NCBI GenBank assembly: GCA_019925795.1
Contig: CM034312.1
Coordinates: 84,447,528 to 84,511,527, forward strand
DNA length: 64,000 nt
Reading direction: 5' to 3'
From: Dendrobium chrysotoxum
Taxonomy: Eukaryota; Streptophyta; Magnoliopsida; Asparagales; Orchidaceae
Position numbers and translations under genes: made by a program. The notes below the pieces were generated by a model. The model saw only the letters and a list, made by a program, of their open reading frames with translations. It made no database searches and was not told the DNA's origin. Below, piece by piece: positions 10,126 through 23,000 of the stretch (positions are counted from its first letter, which is position 1; each line of letters starts with the position of its first letter).

Positions 10126-13100
10126 TCATTTTTGTATGAGCTCAGTAGGACTAATCCAGACCTTAGGATCTTTCCAATCCTTAGGATCAATCTTAACCCT
10201 AGGATCAATCTGATCTTAGATCAATCCAAACTTTAAGATCAATCCAAATTCAAATCAATCCTGACCCCAGATCAATGCAATTTAAGATAAATCTAGATTC
10301 TAGGATTCTCCTAGACTTCAGACCCTAGGATCTATTCTAGACCCTAGGATTCTACCTGACTCTAGATCCTAAGATCCTTCTAGATCTTGAATCTTAGGAT
10401 TCCTAGATCTTAGGATCCTTCTAGATTATAGGATTCTTCCAGACCCCAAATCCTAGGATTTCCCTAGGACTTCTAGATTCCAGGACCTTTCCAGACTCCA
10501 GTTCCGAGGATCTATTCTAGACCTTAGGATTCCCTTAAGCTGATTTGGTCCCTAGGATCTACTCTAGACCCTAGAAATCCTTTAAGCTGATCCTAAGATT
10601 CTCTTAGATTTCAAGCCCTAGGATGTTTCCTAGATTCCAGACCCCAAGATTTATTCTAGATCCTGAGATTCTCCCAGACTCTAAATCCTTAGATCTACTC
10701 AGTCTTTAGGATCAATCCAACTATTAAATCAATTTTGATTCTAATCTATCACTATTCTAAATCAATCTTGAATCCCAATTAATCCAGACCTTTGATTAAT
10801 TTAAATCTTGAGCCAATTCAGACATTAATTCAATTGAAACCTTAAATCAACTCAAATCTCAAATCTACCCAGGCTTTAGATCAATCCAGACCCTAGGATC
10901 GATTCAGATCTTGGATCAACCCAGATTTAAATCAATCTAAATTTCAATCAAGACCTTAATCCATAATTTCAATTCAAACCTCAATCAAAATCCAGACTTC
11001 AATCCCAGTCAAAATCCAATTCAATCCTCATCAAACTCAATCCCACTTTCCAATTCAATCATTATTCCAATATTCAGATTCCAAACTCCAGTCCAACCTT
11101 CAATCACCTTCAATCTTCCAACTTTCAATCAATCTTTCAATCTAGCTCATAATCAATCTCATCGATCGTCCTTAAAATTAACATTGAACCGCATACAGAT
11201 CAATTAAGGTCGATTAGATTGCACACATTGCACTTGAGAATATTTAGTTTGATTCGACTTGAATTTGTTTCACCTCGACGCATCTGCCGATTATGAATTT
11301 GATTCAAATTGATTGTTATCTTATGTTGAGCAAAACTTAAGCTAATCAAAACATATCAAATTTTCTTCAAATAAATTTAATCAAGCACCTTTGAGATAAT
11401 TTGAATTAATTTTGATGGAGTTTTATCCTCAATCGCTTCAATTGACCCAATTTAACATGTCTTTGTTTAATCTAAATTTAATCGATGTTAATTATCTTTA
11501 ATTAACTTTGAATAATTAATTTAAGACATAACTCTAACAAAACTTCAATGTTTTATCAATTCTTTTGTTCCAATTTGAAGCTTAAATATCCCTCAAAATC
11601 CTCTAAACTTCAGCCCTTTAATTTATCAAAAATCAAGCACTTGATATCAACCATCCGATCAACTTTTGAAGGGAGGATGGTCTCTTGATCTTAATAATAG
11701 CATTAGGGCGCTGGCTTGCAAGGGGGATGGATGGATCTCGGGCCAGCCGCTCATTTTCTCATTGTAAAGACCTCATACTCTATGTCCTGAAGCTCCTAAG
11801 GGGCGCTGCCAAGGAGCAACGCTAGGGTATCATCACTCGTGACTTGCTGTGGGCCGAGGCTGCTGCATTACTTCCTGTAACCAAGAAGAGCTCATACACC
11901 TCCAAGCAGCCGCCCTTTGGATATCTATCGCTAGGGCCAGCCGAAGTAGGGGATGCTGCTCTCGTTTTCTCGAACTCACCCATATATCTCCAGCCGCCCC
12001 TTTTTGAGATCCTACTACTCCATACTTTGAAGCAGTTAGGGTCAGCCGCTTGAAGCAGAGGAGCTCCAAGTCGCCTGCTCACTGCTGCCATTCAAAGGAG
12101 AAGAAGGCATCGACCTTGCAAGATTTGAATGTGAAAGGGGAAGAGAAGCTCAAGGGTTATCTATTGTAGCCGTTTTCTCTCAATCCAACCATGAACCATT
12201 GAGCCGTGGCAGTAGAAATGTAGCTATCATCTCTATTGATGGGGAGAAGGATCTATATAGCTGCCTCAAATCCCTCTAGTGATAGCTCTATTTTATCAAC
12301 ATCTGGAGACAAAGTTACTACTTATTCTTTAAAGCAAGAAGGCTTGAAGCGTAAGGGAAGGACAAGAACAAACCATGAGCTGCTCCAGGTCTTCACCATT
12401 CAATCAAAGAAATGAGGTGTGCATGTTATCTGCTTCATTCGGCCAAAAATAAAAGCAAGGGGCTGCTCCATTTTCGGCCAAGAAAAGAGAAGATACTAAT
12501 GTATTTCGGCAAAGTAAGAATGTCATCTTTTCTATATAGTTTAAGAAGATTAGTATATCATTTAATCATTTTTGTTTCTCACTGTTTTTGTGATGATTTA
12601 ATACAGATATTTTTTTAATATGAATGCTCATAAATTAAACAGGGTTATAAATAAGTTTTTTTTTAAGCGTCAATCCTCTTGCAATGATCATTTCTTTCTC
12701 TCAACTCAAATGGTTACATCTTTTGTTTATCAAAAATCAAACAGATACACTACATTTCTATCTTTGTAGATCAAATATATGTGAACGTTTTTGGGAGTTT
12801 GATAAGCTAGTATTTCTCAAAACAGGGTAAACTACAAGATTGAAATAGATGCTTTCAAAAATGTTGTTATAGATCTCCATTTTAAAATTTCTTATCAGCA
12901 TAATCGCTTATCATTATGGTGAAATTCTACAGTACAAAATCTAATTTATGTCAAATGTGCAAAGCATGTTATTATATATTCTTATCAATAAATCCTGCTT
13001 ATCATAAGTGAGCAATAGTTGTTGAGTGCAAGCCTTTCATTTTAAATTTTTGTTCGTTCAATGCATCTATTATATTTTGGTATTTGGAACTTGTAGTTTC

Positions 13101-16100
13101 CAACATTATATATGGCGTCAATGAAATATATGCCTTTAGAACTAGGATATCATTTGAATAGCAAAATTGCACGTCTCTAGGTTGATTACATGCTTTGGAA
13201 TCAAAGTCTCCATTTCACTCTATTTTTGTACTTGAGATAATGGACTTTGATTTATTCAAACTTTATTCTAGAATATATATATATATAAGATGAGATTAAT
13301 GTGAGGTAGTATTCTTCTCTTATTCTATTTCTCCATTCCTTTGATGCGACATAATTTAAATGCCTCATTCTCTTTTAATTTGTTCTGATGAATGTATGAA
13401 TAATGCTTCAATTTTTTTTAAGAGGGGAAATGTTAGAGCATTGAATTTTTGTGATATGTCTATTGAATGAATGAACAAAAATTTTTAGTATTTGTTCTCG
13501 ATCTTGAGATGATTTAATATGTGAAGTGTTGAACTGTACATCCCTTGTCAAAATAAATAAGTGAATAACACAATGAGGTTATAATCTTCATGAATATATT
13601 ATCTCGTTGATAGATTCAAGAGAGAATGCAATTATTCATTTATATTCTTTTAAGAATGTGCATTGGAAAACCCATTTTGATATGTGTATGTGATATCATT
13701 GTATTATGTGCATAATCCCTTCTATGTTTAATCTATTTATACAAGCTCTGTAGCAATCAAGAGGAGAACTACCATCGTTTATTTAAAGGATTTATGTAAG
13801 CAAGTGTTTATTATAATTTCGTAGCTTTGACATGCAATAGATTTAAAGCATTTGCTGACCTGATTATTTTGGCAATTATTGATAGAGATGAGAAACAACA
13901 TGACTACTTGACTATGTAATTAAATTATCATTAAGTTTTAATTATATGCTTACATGTTAATTCATACCAGCTTCTATATTCATATACATGATATTCTGAC
14001 ACCTCCTTCTCTCTTCGCCTTTTTTGCGAGGTACTGGTGGAATTGATTGAGGTCGAGCTAAGGAGCTTCAATCACCCCGTTTCTTCCAAACGGGGTGCTA
14101 CGGCCAGAATCACCGTTGATCAGCTCCGGTGATCAGGTAAGTTTTCTTAAAACTTAGAAGATCATAGGGCTCCTATATTTCCTTGTTGAGCTATTCTCCT
14201 TTAGTTCTTGACTCCTGCATTTAGTTGATATGAGCCATTGATGTAGCTTGATTATATTCATGTGTATGTATAAGGGTTAGAGACATTGATTGCAAACCCA
14301 TTACAACATTAGTGCATTTAAGGACAATAATTAAGGACGAGTCTTAGAGAACTCAGACAAACCCTAGGATTCACACTTATATCCTTTAGGGATCAAACAT
14401 TAAACTTAGAGAACTTAGTGACACCATACCTTAGGATTAGTATACACTATCAAACTTGACCTCAATTAAACTTAAATCAGGTGATTAATCATTAAACAAC
14501 TTAATTGAAATTAATTAAAGTCAAACCCTTAATTAAGCCTCAAAACTTCTTTAAATTCAATTAACTTGAAATTCAAACCCCTTGAGTTTAGTGACCTTCC
14601 CTGCTCTAGGGAAAACTCTCACTAAAGTTTGAATTCTTTAAACCCCTTAATCAAACCCCTTAAGATTAAGCCTTAATCAAGCCCTCAAAACTTTAAGAAA
14701 TTTAATAAATCAAATTTAAAACACAGAAACACATATGATACCTCAAATTAATCACAATTGAACTTTTAACATAAGAAGATTAAAACTCCTTTGATTTGAC
14801 ATTAAATTTAAGCTTAATTGAATTTTAAATAAAATTGAATATTTAATTAATTTAATTAATTAAAAATAATTAATGATTCCAAAGAATTCTTAAACACTTG
14901 ATAATCCCTCCTTAGATCATTCCTTATCTTTGGAGGTGATTTCAAGGAGTTTAGAGTTCATTTGAACTCAAATCATTAAAACACCTTTAATTAAACAATT
15001 AAATAATTTAAATAATTTTCAAATTTTGATAATTTAAAAACCATAACTATTTCAAGAAAATCTCAAATTGATCAAACTCAAAGTCATTCAACTCAAACAA
15101 AAATCTAAAATCTATCAAAACATCAAACCTTCAAAAATCATTTAAAAATCCAGAAAATTTTAATCTAACCTTAAATCCAGCAATCAATCAACCTTAATTG
15201 AAGTTCATCAAATTTCAAACCTTAAATTAAACCTAATTCATTTAATCATACCGGGTACCACTGGGTAACCCAGGCCTACGAGGCTATTAAATTAGCCCCA
15301 AGGAAGGTGAAATAAACTTCACGGCCTCGGTGAGCAACAAAGGTGGTATCCAACAAACAATCAAGAATCAATCTTAAAAATTAATTTCAAACCATTAAGA
15401 CTTAAACTTTAACCAAAAACTTCCCTTGAGCCTTTCAACAAACCAGAACATTAAACAACTTTAATCAATTGCCCGATACAGGACATATCCAAACCACACA
15501 GCCTGCTACACACACCTAGATTGACCTGTTAGGACACAGACTCTAGCTTTAGGTTAGGCCGGTGTTCCTTTCTATTTTGAGATATTTTAAATTTACACAC
15601 AAAATGAGAGTGGCATCCTAGGTTAGATGACATAGACATAGGTTCATTTCCCACAGACCTGTGCACTTTTACTTGTCAGCCTAGGATTAGGTCCCCAGCC
15701 CCTTGGCCTACGAGGTCCCCTTGAATGAGGTAACCCATGGTTGCTAATAAGGATCCTCTGGTCGGCACTCGACTAAGTGGGCTAAGGATACCGACGAACC
15801 CGGGACGATGGAAAACCATGGGATCTTGACCGGGGACGTCATACCCACTTGGTAGGTTAGTCTCTACCCTCACTTCCTGGGCATTCTCTTGATCTGGTGA
15901 TCGAGAATATAAGCCCCAACTTTCTAATAAAATCAATCATTCAAACTTAAATCTTTTTCCGTCGAATTCGAGCCCAACACTTAGGATAGTTTGAGGTGTC
16001 TCTGAATTATTTCAGAATCTCAAACACCTCCTACTTCTCATCCTTTGACCTCCAGAAAGAACTGTTCAAATTTGATCCAATCCCATTTGAAAATTCAAGT

Positions 16101-16683
16101 CCTTAACCTTCTTTGATATCAATCTTTGAATTCTTAAATAAAATTCGTATCGCTATTTTAATCGAGAGTTTTCGTAGGAAATTTTCTGGTTTCCTACGAT
16201 GTAATTAACTACGAGGGCTTGCGCTCGTAGGAGATTTAGAAACCCAGACCAGATTTTAAAATCAAGTTTTCAAAACCTTCAATTGATTATCTTTGGGAAA
16301 TTCAAACCTGACGATCATTATCGTCATATTCAAACCATCGATAATGATTGATATCTTCTTTCTTCGGATAGATATATCAATTACAATCGTAACTTTGATT
16401 ATGAAATTAATGATCTTTTATCTTGATTATTATAATCAAACAATGGATCAAATATTATTTTGATTCTTCGGGATCAAATATTATTTCTCCTTGAGTTTGA
16501 TTACGATAATTAGATAAATCTAAAGATTTGTAATCTGAACCTATTAGGGAATGATATGTTCACCTTTCGAGGTGATATATCATTCATAATAAGTGTTCGA
16601 TTTCAAATATTCAAATTCCAGAAATTTAACTTTCCCAAAGAAAATTAAACACTTTTCAAAACAATATATTTTTTAATCAAACA
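10118..16683 (+). repeat. 3' LTR, 3421 bp certain, up to 6.57 kb if it starts at 10118
   Basis: The part from 13263 on is proven by the matching 5' copy. The start is inferred from the polypurine-like GGGGG followed by TGTTGACC at 10118. On that reading 10127-11160 is U3 made of CCTAGGATC/TCTAGACC-type low-complexity repeats, and 11690-12500 is a GC-richer patch (AGCCGCC-type) that may hold the promoter. The LTR ends in CA at 16682-16683. No gene is recognised in it. If correct, the LTR is among the longest of plant elements. The missing left end of the 5' copy would prove or disprove the start. Confidence 0.65.
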
Positions 16684-18850
16684 TTGTCACATATCTCATA
16701 AATCAACTACCTTAAAAAACCTTGGGCTGAAAATAACAATGGATATTTTATCCTCCTTTTATCCCAAAATTTGAACCCATAATAATCTAACACCTAGAAT
16801 CTTTGAGTGCACCGTCTATATTCACATTCACAGCCAATATAAAAAAAAATAAGATCCAAGAGCACTCAAATGTATCTTTCTTAGATATTCATCCACCTAA
16901 AAAGATTATAAGTGTTATCATCCCTCCACCAAAAAAAAAACCCTTGTATCTGTTGATGTTATTTTTTATGAACAAAAATCCTATTTTACTAAATCTCATC
17001 TTTAGGGGGAGACTAAAACTGAGGAAGATGAGGAAAACGAGCTTGCCCCTCTTGACCTTCCAGCTCAACCTCAAGCCAATCCACCTAAACTTGAGAACAA
17101 AGTTATTCTTGATAATAAGAGGTTTGGGAAATTGTATTTTAGGTGTACAAATCCAAACTATGCTCCAGAGCAGATCCAAGAATTTGAATCATCTCCTAAA
17201 ATTGAGATAAACATAACACCAAAAATATCTCCCTTATACCCCATAACCAACTTTGTATCCTTCCATAACTTCTCACATTCACACAAAAATTTTCTGGTTA
17301 CACTAAATGATATTCATATTCCTAATAATATTTCTTAGGTCTTATCTAATAAAAATTGAAAAAGTGCCATGAAAGATGAAATGCAGGCTCTGGAGAAGAA
17401 CAATACTTGGGAGATCACCGACCTACCAGTAGGCAAAAAATCAGTCAGCTGCAAATGGGTGTTCTCTATGAAATACAAAGCCGATGGTACACTAGAAAGG
17501 TGTAAGGCAAGACTAGTAGCGAAAGGGTATACTCAGACATACGACATCGACCACCAGGAAACTTTGCACATGTAGCTAAGATGAAGATCGTCAGGATCCT
17601 ACTCTCACTAACAGCTAATTATAATTGGCATTTGGAACAGCTGCATGTCAAAAATGCATTCCTACATGGAGACTTGGAGGAAGAGATATTTATAAAAATT
17701 TCACCAAGATTCAAGGAAAAATCTGGGGTGACAAAGTGTGTAGGTTAAGAAAGGCTCTATATGGGCTAAAGCAGTCACCTAGAGCTTGGTTTGAAAGATT
17801 CTCAAAAGTCAGGCTTCTTAATGGTTATTGACAGAGTCAAGGGGACCATATATACATTATTCTTCAAGCACTCGGACTCAGGGGAAGTCACAATATTATT
17901 AGTTTATATGGATAATATCATCTTAATTGGGAATGATGAAAAGGAAAAAGTGATTATAAGAAAATGTCTTGCCAAGGAATTTGAGATCAAAAAATTTAAT
18001 AGATTAAAATATTTCCTTAGAATTGAAGTAGCCCACTCAAACAGAGAATTTTTATTTCACAAGAAAAATAAATCAATGATCTTCTTAAAGAAACAAGTAA
18101 ACTAGCTTGTAAACCAGCACCAACACCAGTAGAATCAAATCTCAAATTAGAGGAAACTAAAAAAGATCCAGTGGAGACAAGGGAGCTTACCAAAGACTTG
18201 TGGGAAAATTGACCTACCTTTTCCACACCATACCAGATATATCATTTGTTGTAAGCATAGTCAGTCAGTTCACGCAAAATCCAAAAGAGACTCATATACA
18301 AGCTGTAGATAGAATGCAACACTATCTTACGGGGAACCCAGAGAAAGGGATTCTCTTCAGAAGAAAACCCCAGAAGCATATACTGATGCAGATTATGCAG
18401 GATCACCAGTAGATAGACAATTTACTTCAAGATACTACATATTCCTTGGAGGAAACCTAATTACATGGTGAAGCAAGAACAGAATGTGGCGACAAGATCT
18501 AGTGCATAAGCAAAATACAGAGTTATGGCCTTGAAAATATGTGAGCTACTATGGATCAAGATGATTCTAGAAAATCTAAGGATCAAGTGGGAAGGGCTCA
18601 TGAAACTACATTGTGACAATAGATCAGCAATCAACACAGCTCACAATCCGTTTCAATATAACATGACCAAGCACATAAAAGTGGACAAACATTTTATAAA
18701 AGAAAAATTAGGCAGTGGTCTTATATGTATCTATTATGTCTTATAAAAAAATCAGTTTGCAAATATTCATACCAAAGGACTTGATAACTCTGCCCTTTTG
18801 GGACAAATTACCAAGCTGAGAATGACAGATCTATATTCCCCAGCTTGAGA
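16684..18850 (+). pseudogene. Copia pol remnant: integrase C-terminus, RT, RNase H
   Basis: Segments in order: integrase tail (about 16690-17000); acidic linker (EEDEENELAPLD, another frame); RT start with AMKDEMQALEKNNTWE and CKWVFSMKYKADG (17369-17575); LHVKNAFLHGDLEEEIFIK (17640-17700); LRKALYGLKQSPRAWFERF (17745-17805); the catalytic box as LVYMDNIILIG (about 17905-17940) with MDN in place of VDD; then YADADYAGSP-like RNase H sequence (about 18375) and TKHIKVDKHFIKEKL near 18665. At least six frame breaks separate the pieces. The altered catalytic box and breaks mean no activity. Confidence 0.85.
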
Positions 18851-18855
18851 GGGAG

Positions 18856-19192
18856 TGTTAAATCTCAGCTGTCCCTTAGTGGATTAATCCCACAGCAAAG
18901 ATGGGGATCCGTGAGAGGCTCACCTAGATCATGCTGACCTATTAAATCTCAGTCATCCCTTAGCAGATTAATCACACGGCTAGGATGGGGATCCGTGGGA
19001 GACTCACCTGGATTACGCCGATCTTTTTCCATGGTTAAGTGGTTGATTTATGAAGGATTATATTAGGGCAATAATGCTTGATTCTGTAATTTATTTATTT
19101 TTTTATTAGATGTTCTGTATAGATCTATAAATAGGGATAGATTTGTGCAATAAAGCTAAGCATTTTTCCCTCTCCAATTCTTTGAATTTAAC
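18856..19192 (+). repeat. 3' LTR of the decayed copia element
   Basis: It starts with TGTTAAATC directly after the purine-rich GCTTGAGAGGGAG. It contains an imperfect tandem duplication of about 85 bp (18858-18943 and 18944-19024, each with GATTAATC and GATGGGGATCCGTG). A TATA-like TCTATAAATAG lies near 19122 and AATAAA near 19151. The end at AACA 19192 is inferred; an (AC)n(AT)n microsatellite follows (19189-19213). Confidence 0.6.
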
Positions 19193-19726
19193 ACACACAC
19201 ACACACATATATATCCAAGTACCAAGGCAAAAAAATTATTTTGAATCTGTCTAAATCCAAAAAAGCACAAGAAAGTTGAAAGAAGGTATAGTGCAGCATT
19301 ACAGCACAAAAGTCCTCCATATTTTGAGCAGCACTTATTTTAGCATGAAATATTGAAGGCAGGATTATCCATGCCAAGTTGCTGTAGTAACTTTTAAGAT
19401 TCTTGTGGGATCTATTGCCCTACTTTAGGAGGTTAGTTTAGATTTGTTCATTGTCTAGTATCTAAAATATTTTACCTAATGAGCATCCAAGTTTTCTACA
19501 TATACAAGATGATGCAGGCTAGAATCTTGGGTTCAATTTTCCACATCTTAGGATGAGAAATTAGTTGGGACCATTCATAGAAACTTTTAATAAAAATGTG
19601 CATAGCATTTAAATAGTTTTAGCTTTGTGTGCACCAAAGAAGGTTCATAGCTGAAACATGTGTTTTGATAGCAAAGACATCAATAAAATTAACATAAGTG
19701 TAGGTTTTTTATATCTAATCTTGAGC

Positions 19727-19832
19727 TTCGTTTGGGATGGCTTTCTTAATGCTTCTTAAAGCAGCTTTTTAGTACAATTTTTTTTTTAAAGCTGCTTTAA
19801 GAAGCAGTAAGAAAGCCGTCCCAAACGAAACC
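19727..19832 (+). mobile_element. Tourist-type foldback MITE, copy 1
   Basis: Terminal inverted repeats of the GGCTTCGTTTGGGA type flank a near-perfect palindrome (CTTCTTAAAGCAGC / GCTGCTTTAAGAAG). The right flank is TTA and the left TTG, compatible with a decayed 3-bp duplication. Same family as 38824, 45241 and 55787. It lies in the intron after the last receptor exon. Confidence 0.75.
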
Positions 19833-20098
19833 TTACTGGTGTTGGGTGTGGCTGAATTGGAGATATTTTTGAAAATAAAGCTACTTGGTTTTGACATGAG
19901 TTTGCATGCTTGATGTTTTACTCACATCCATCGTATAGAAAAATCATATGGCTTTATTCGTGCTTAGATTATTTTCTGCATTGTTTTGTATGTTATTGAG
20001 ATACTTGGGCTTACTTTTATATTAAATTTTCTATTTGAGAACAGGCTTGTACGGACGAACAAAAAAAAAAGTCAAGCTAAAAGAATTTTCAAGCATAC

Positions 20099-23000
20099 TA
20101 GGTGTCACTGAAATAGCTGATATGAGTGGCCCATAAACACCCCTATTTGGGACGGCTTGTGTCCCCTTTCCAGCCCAATAAAATTCAATCTTCAAGGTAT
20201 GATCTGTGACAGAGGCATTGAAGGTCATTTTAATGGCCTTGCCAGAGCCACCGGCAGCTCTTTCAATATTGAATTCTTCTAAGACCATTTTTCCCTGTAA
20301 TGAAAATGATAGAGAAAAACAAACTAAGAGTTTTCATAAATTTGTGAAAATAGGAAGGCTGATTTCACCTGCCTGAATAAAGACATTGAATGAACGCTTT
20401 CCAAGGCTGGCAAACGTGTTATCATCTTGGAAAACCGTTTCTGCAAAATGAAGTTCTACGGTGTACGGACCGGTGAACATGCAAAGTCCATAGTAAGTTA
20501 AGGAAAGAGGAGATATTCGCGCTTCTGTGTAAAGGTCTGCATTTAGCATGGACAGTACTGATGTGTTTGTAGCAATGTAGTTGTCAGAAGACACATCGTC
20601 ATCCATGAAATATCCGGTACTGCTAAATGCCCAATTTTGACCTAAATAGAACATTGAAGCACCTCCTTCCTCCCTATCAGCTTGATATGTTGTCCCATTG
20701 ATAACCGTTTCTCTTCCTCCACAATTTATGTGCAAGGAGGATATATCTGTATGGAAATACTGGAGTTTTAAAGGAAGGACAAAGCTATTTAACATAAATC
20801 ACAGTATAAGCTTCTTTTAACCAATGAATGAACTCAACTAGAAAGAAGTAAAATGTACTAGCATGAAATTCGAACTTCCAGTTTGGTAGGAAATAATAGA
20901 ACATTCTTACTTCTACAAAATACAAATACACCTCTGATTTATTTAAAACAAAAGTATTAACGAATCTAGTAAAATTAACAGCATCACGAAGAGCCAACTG
21001 TATATGATAGTTCAAAGAAGTTATTAACCTAAAAGAATGATTTGAGTTACTCACATTTTAGAGCAGCACAAGGAAAGTTCCTCCTTAAGCATGGATTAAC
21101 TATAGTCCTAAACCAAAAAAATGTGTATGATTAAACATTAAAAGTATCTTAAAGCCCAAGTTAACTATGTGGATAATATGTAATATTTTCATATTTTTAG
21201 ATGATACATACTTGTTGTCCTCTTCGGCCCCACAGCTCTCCACCAGATTACTGAAAAGAAGTAAGGAGTTACTTATGAAGAAAGGGTGTAAATCATCAGA
21301 AAACTGTATTTACTGTACAATTAATATATGATTCTCACATGATTCCTCCTTGTGAGCACTCAGTTGGACCTGATATGCCAATTGAGAAGTTATTGCGAGA
21401 GATGTCCCTGAAGTTTAAAGCCAAAGTCAGCAGATTACAAAACTCAAGAGACTTCTCCGTACTCTAGCGCTCCTCTGCCAGTTTTGGCTAATTTTGGTGA
21501 ATTTTGATATTTTTTGTTCTTTTTGGCATTTTGAGTTGTAAGGTGTTCAATGGTTTCGTATATTGTTGGGTGACAACTCCTTTTTGTTTGAGCTCTCCCC
21601 TTACATTTTTCATTTTATACTTGTAACTTTCTTCTTCATTTAATATACGGGCCAAGCCCAAATTTTTCCAAAAAAAAAAAAAATTGTTATTGTCAGGCTT
21701 ATTAATCATTGAAGAGCCTTTGATTGCGCACTTGAAAGTTATAACAAACTTTTAGGAGCCATTTGAAATCACTTCATATTTTTATTTTTGTTTTTATTTT
21801 TATTTTTATTTTGTTTTGTTTATATGTTGACATTAAATAAAATATGTTTGATGTCTTTTATTTTATTTATATTATTATTAAAATAGAAGTTATTTTTTTA
21901 TTGAATATGGAACAAGTAATCTATTTAGTAGTGATGAAGGAGGCAGGGGATAATCACCGACTTTGACAGTTGGTGTTTGCGGTGGCCAGTAGTGGCGTTT
22001 GATTAAGAATATTCAAAATATCTAAAAATTATTTTGAATATTTTTAAAAATAATTTGATTTATTTTTTTAAATAAAAATAGCTAAACAAACATTACAATC
22101 AAATATGTCCTTCAAAAATAAAAATTAAAAAATAATAATAATGAAATTTATGCCAAACAAACCCTTAATTTTTATGAAATGGAATCTCACTCTTCTACTA
22201 TAAGTACTAAACGTGTAGAATAAAAGGATCTACTATGATCTCGAAATGACATCAATACCACCATGAAGCACTAGAAAATGGGCTTACTGCAACTGCTAAA
22301 ATTGATTCTTTCCAGGGTGAAAAATGTTAACAGCATAACGATTAAAATACATACAAGTTCTTGTCTCTCCTATTCAAGATCCAGTTAGGTATCGTCCCTG
22401 TGAGAGCATTTCCAGTCAAAAACCTATGAGAAAAAAATTAATGGGATTTTTAAAAGGGTATTTAAAACCTCAAGGCATCCAGTGAAGCAAGTGAAAAAAA
22501 TAAATGAGATCAGATAATTGTCACCAACAAATTCAAAACTCACATAAAATCAACTTTTTTGTTCAGACCGACAAATGTGTCTGGAATTTCTCCCGTCAAT
22601 TTGTTAAAGCTGAGGTCCCTGTATGGAGAATGAACATAAATTTAGGAACTTTAATGGACATGACCATAAAGCCAATAAACTAGAGGACTGCAATAATGGA
22701 ATGAGAAAATAAGACTATCTCATAGAAAGCTGAAGAAGAGAAGACTTACACGACTTTCAAGTTATCCAAGTTTGCTATTTCAGGAGGTATGACACCATGA
22801 ATGGAACAATTCCTCAATATTCTGCACGACAAATGGAGAGAATTAATAAATCCAATAAATCAATTCAAAAAACGGTTGAATATTTATGAAACAATTGAAC
22901 TTACAATCTTTTTAGGGATTTCATTTCACTCACTCCAGGAAAGGCTGACCAATTTCCACGAAGATCCGTAATTCTCCTGTTTTCCATAGAAATTAAGGAT

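Larger units (their letters stand above)
1..16683 (+). mobile_element. Giant Tat/Ogre-like LTR retrotransposon, non-autonomous, 5' end outside window
   Basis: Bases 1-3421 recur at 13263-16683 with a constant offset of 13262 and no difference that I can see, so these are the two LTRs of one recent insertion. The first copy ends in CA and is followed by a PBS-like sequence (3427-3442). The second copy ends in CA and is followed by copia coding sequence. The internal part (3422 to about 10117) has one 245-codon ORF and otherwise tandem and hairpin repeats; no gag, protease, RT, RNase H or integrase is seen. Repeats just upstream of the 3' LTR are typical of the Tat lineage. The element must rely on proteins made elsewhere. 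It interrupts a copia integrase region. The target duplication cannot be checked because the 5' end is outside the window. Confidence 0.85.
16684..19192 (+). mobile_element. Decayed Ty1/copia element, right half, split by the giant element
   Basis: Right after the giant element's CA end, the plus strand encodes the end of a copia integrase core (LINQLP, then LKCIFLRYSS and GYKCYHPSTKK in shifted frames), the integrase-RT linker, RT, RNase H, a polypurine tract and a 3' LTR. Gag, protease and the first part of integrase must lie left of the giant insertion, outside the window. Frameshifts and stops break the frame many times, so the element is long dead. Confidence 0.85.

Noticed and set aside
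11822..12091. Several ORFs on both strands in the GC-richer LTR patch
   Set aside because: No conserved motif and mutually overlapping; base composition explains them.
19193..20098. Search for the transmembrane or kinase exon of the receptor
   Set aside because: No hydrophobic 20-25 residue stretch with suitable splice sites and no kinase motif found on the minus strand.
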